A stretch of DNA of 33,757 bases. Source: Corynebacterium sp. (GTDB lineage: Bacteria > Actinomycetota > Actinomycetes > Mycobacteriales > Mycobacteriaceae). The notes under the pieces are model-generated. The model was not told the DNA's origin. It made no database searches and saw nothing but the letters and a program-made list of their open reading frames with translations. Positions within the stretch are counted from its first letter, which is position 1; each line of letters opens with the position of its first letter. Of the stretch, positions 32,470 through 33,757 are shown in pieces. A program made the position numbers and the translations under genes. The DNA lies in NCBI RefSeq assembly GCF_030538285.1, contig NZ_JAUNUG010000034.1:1-33757 (forward strand), in the 5' to 3' direction.

Positions 32470-32477
32470 GATAAGCA
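32465..32477 (+). repeat. 13-mer GCGTCGATAAGCA, copy 4
   Basis: It begins in the right arm of the convergent hairpin and ends three bases before the hydroxylase stop codon. A partial inverted copy (TTATCGACGC) lies at 31054-31063. Confidence 0.6.
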
Positions 32478-32480
32478 CTG

Positions 32481-33757
32481 CTAAATCGTCAGTTCCTCCG
32501 GAGCGGCATCGCCGTCACGCTGGGCGATCAGACGATGGATGTTGTACTCCCATTCCTTGAGCTCGTCCGGCAGCTCACCCTTAGACGGATCCTGCAGGTA
32601 CTCTCGACGCTCGGCGTCATAGTCCCACAGCCAGTCGACGTAGGGGTACCACGAGGTGCGGCCAGCCTGACGGAAGGTCTCGTTGCGGATGAGGCGGGAC
32701 ACGCCGTCGACGTGCCACAGCTCACCCCAGAAACGGCCGGTGGTCTGAATGCGGGCACAGCGCGGGGCGCGCTCGCCGGAGACGTCGGCCAGCACGGACG
32801 GCCAGTCAAGCTCACCGGCGGCGGCAGCCTGGGAAGCGTAGAGCGCGAGGCACTCGGCGTCCTCCATGGCCATGACCGCACCGGAGGCGAGGTACTGCAG
32901 CGGCGGGTGCGCGGCGTCACCCATGACGATGATGCGGTCGGAGACGACCCAGTTTTTCAGCGGCTCGCGATCGGACATCTGCCACCAGGTGTCCAGCCAC
33001 ATGGAGCCGAGGCGGCCCTGGACGAACGCGTTGGTGTGGTCGAAGGCGTTCTTGAACTCCTCGTTATTGCCCCAGTCCTCCGGGACCTCGGTGCCCTCGG
33101 TGAGCGCCTGAAGGTAGCGCGGGGACTGGAAGACGGCAACCTGGTTGAGCAGCTCACCGTTGCGCAGCGGGTACTGGATGAAGTGGCAACGCGGACCGAT
33201 GTAACCGACGACCTCCTTGAGCCCCTTCATGTCCTCATCGTCGGGAAGGGAGGAGGTGCCGCGGTAGGCGACGTAGGCGGAGGGAACCGGCTCGTCCTGG
33301 ACGATCTCCTTGCGGAAGACGGAGTGGATGCCATCGAAGGCGACGAGGATGTCGGCCTCGACGTCCTCGGTGCGGCCGTCGGCACGGTGCTCGATCTGGA
33401 CGGTCACGCCGTCGGCGCGGGTGTCGGCACCGAGGACCTGCACGCCGTTGTGCAGCGTGGCGCCGGCCTCCTGGGCGGCCTCCACGAGGATGGACAGCAG
33501 GTCGGAACGATGGATGACCAGGTAGCGGCCACCGTAGTGCTGCTGGAAGTCCTCGCCGAAGTCCATGGTGAGGATCGGCTCGGTGGTGATCGCGTCGCGG
33601 AATTGCATGCGCTCCGGAAGGTAACCGGCCTCGAAGACCCGGTCCTTAAGGCCCCACTTCTCCAGCATTTTCACGCCGTGGGGGCCAATCTGCAGGCCGG
33701 CCCCGACCTCCTTGAACTCGGGGGCACGCTCGTAGAGGGTGACGTCGGCGCCACGCA
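32481..33757 (-). CDS. 3-hydroxybenzoate 6-hydroxylase (5' end beyond the window)
   Basis: An FAD-dependent group A aromatic hydroxylase that would convert 3-hydroxybenzoate to gentisate using NAD(P)H and oxygen. About 425 residues are visible; the reading frame runs open to the window edge, so the first dinucleotide-binding motif is missing. It begins in [27 protein letters not shown]. Other features are the DG motif [29 protein letters not shown], the GD motif [20 protein letters not shown] with MAMEDAE, and [20 protein letters not shown]. These segments closely match the Rhodococcus enzyme as I remember it. Gentisate dioxygenase and other pathway genes would be expected beyond the window. 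Confidence 0.9.
   Translation of the reverse strand, partial: RGADVTLYERAPEFKEVGAGLQIGPHGVKMLEKWGLKDRVFEAGYLPERMQFRDAITTEPILTMDFGEDFQQHYGGRYLVIHRSDLLSILVEAAQEAGATLHNGVQVLGADTRADGVTVQIEHRADGRTEDVEADILVAFDGIHSVFRKEIVQDEPVPSAYVAYRGTSSLPDDEDMKGLKEVVGYIGPRCHFIQYPLRNGELLNQVAVFQSPRYLQALTEGTEVPEDWGNNEEFKNAFDHTNAFVQGRLGSMWLDTWWQMSDREPLKNWVVSDRIIVMGDAAHPPLQYLASGAVMAMEDAECLALYASQAAAAGELDWPSVLADVSGERAPRCARIQTTGRFWGELWHVDGVSRLIRNETFRQAGRTSWYPYVDWLWDYDAERREYLQDPSKGELPDELKEWEYNIHRLIAQRDGDAAPEELTI

Overview
The window is high-GC actinobacterial DNA, most likely from a Corynebacterium. The evidence is an ordinary corynebacterial housekeeping backbone (mfd next to a TetR regulator, glmU-prs, rplY-pth), a surface protein ending in an LAxTG-type sorting signal, McbR-like operator sequences, and frequent GTG starts with overlapping gene ends. 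All identifications rest on reading protein motifs by eye; no database search was run.

Layout. 1-4393: mfd and a TetR regulator on the minus strand, preceded by an inverted pair of consensus DnaA boxes. 4394-7174: a tRNA-Gln gene whose 3' end is a 17-bp attachment repeat, then a decayed prophage of about 2.7 kb closed by the second copy of the repeat. The remnant keeps an EndoU-type nuclease toxin, a probable immunity gene, a tRNA-Ser-like sequence, a frameshifted scaffold gene and the first part of an HK97-type capsid gene. This order fits a phage MuF-toxin module whose N-terminal head-protein part was deleted. 7173-12864: a carboxylate uptake and oxidation module, with tctCBA (tripartite transporter) divergent from a TcuA-like flavoprotein and a GntR/FCD regulator, and two near-palindromic operators in the divergent promoter region.

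12879-21323: one 8.4-kb gene for a surface protein of about 2814 residues with eight SdrD-B-like modules. 21580-24993: a Tat-exported multicopper oxidase translationally coupled to an isopenicillin-N-synthase-like dioxygenase, then an orphan MetQ lipoprotein; McbR-like sites precede both units. 25087-28867: an MFS transporter, glmU and prs. 28864-30612: a second MFS transporter divergent from an AlkD-like gene. 30634-32443: a small unknown gene, rplY with a structured leader, and pth. 32481-end: a 3-hydroxybenzoate 6-hydroxylase gene cut by the window edge.

The strongest leads are the phage toxin-immunity relic, the tct/tcu module with its operators, the hairpin leader of rplY, and the McbR-like sites that tie the dioxygenase/oxidase pair to metQ.
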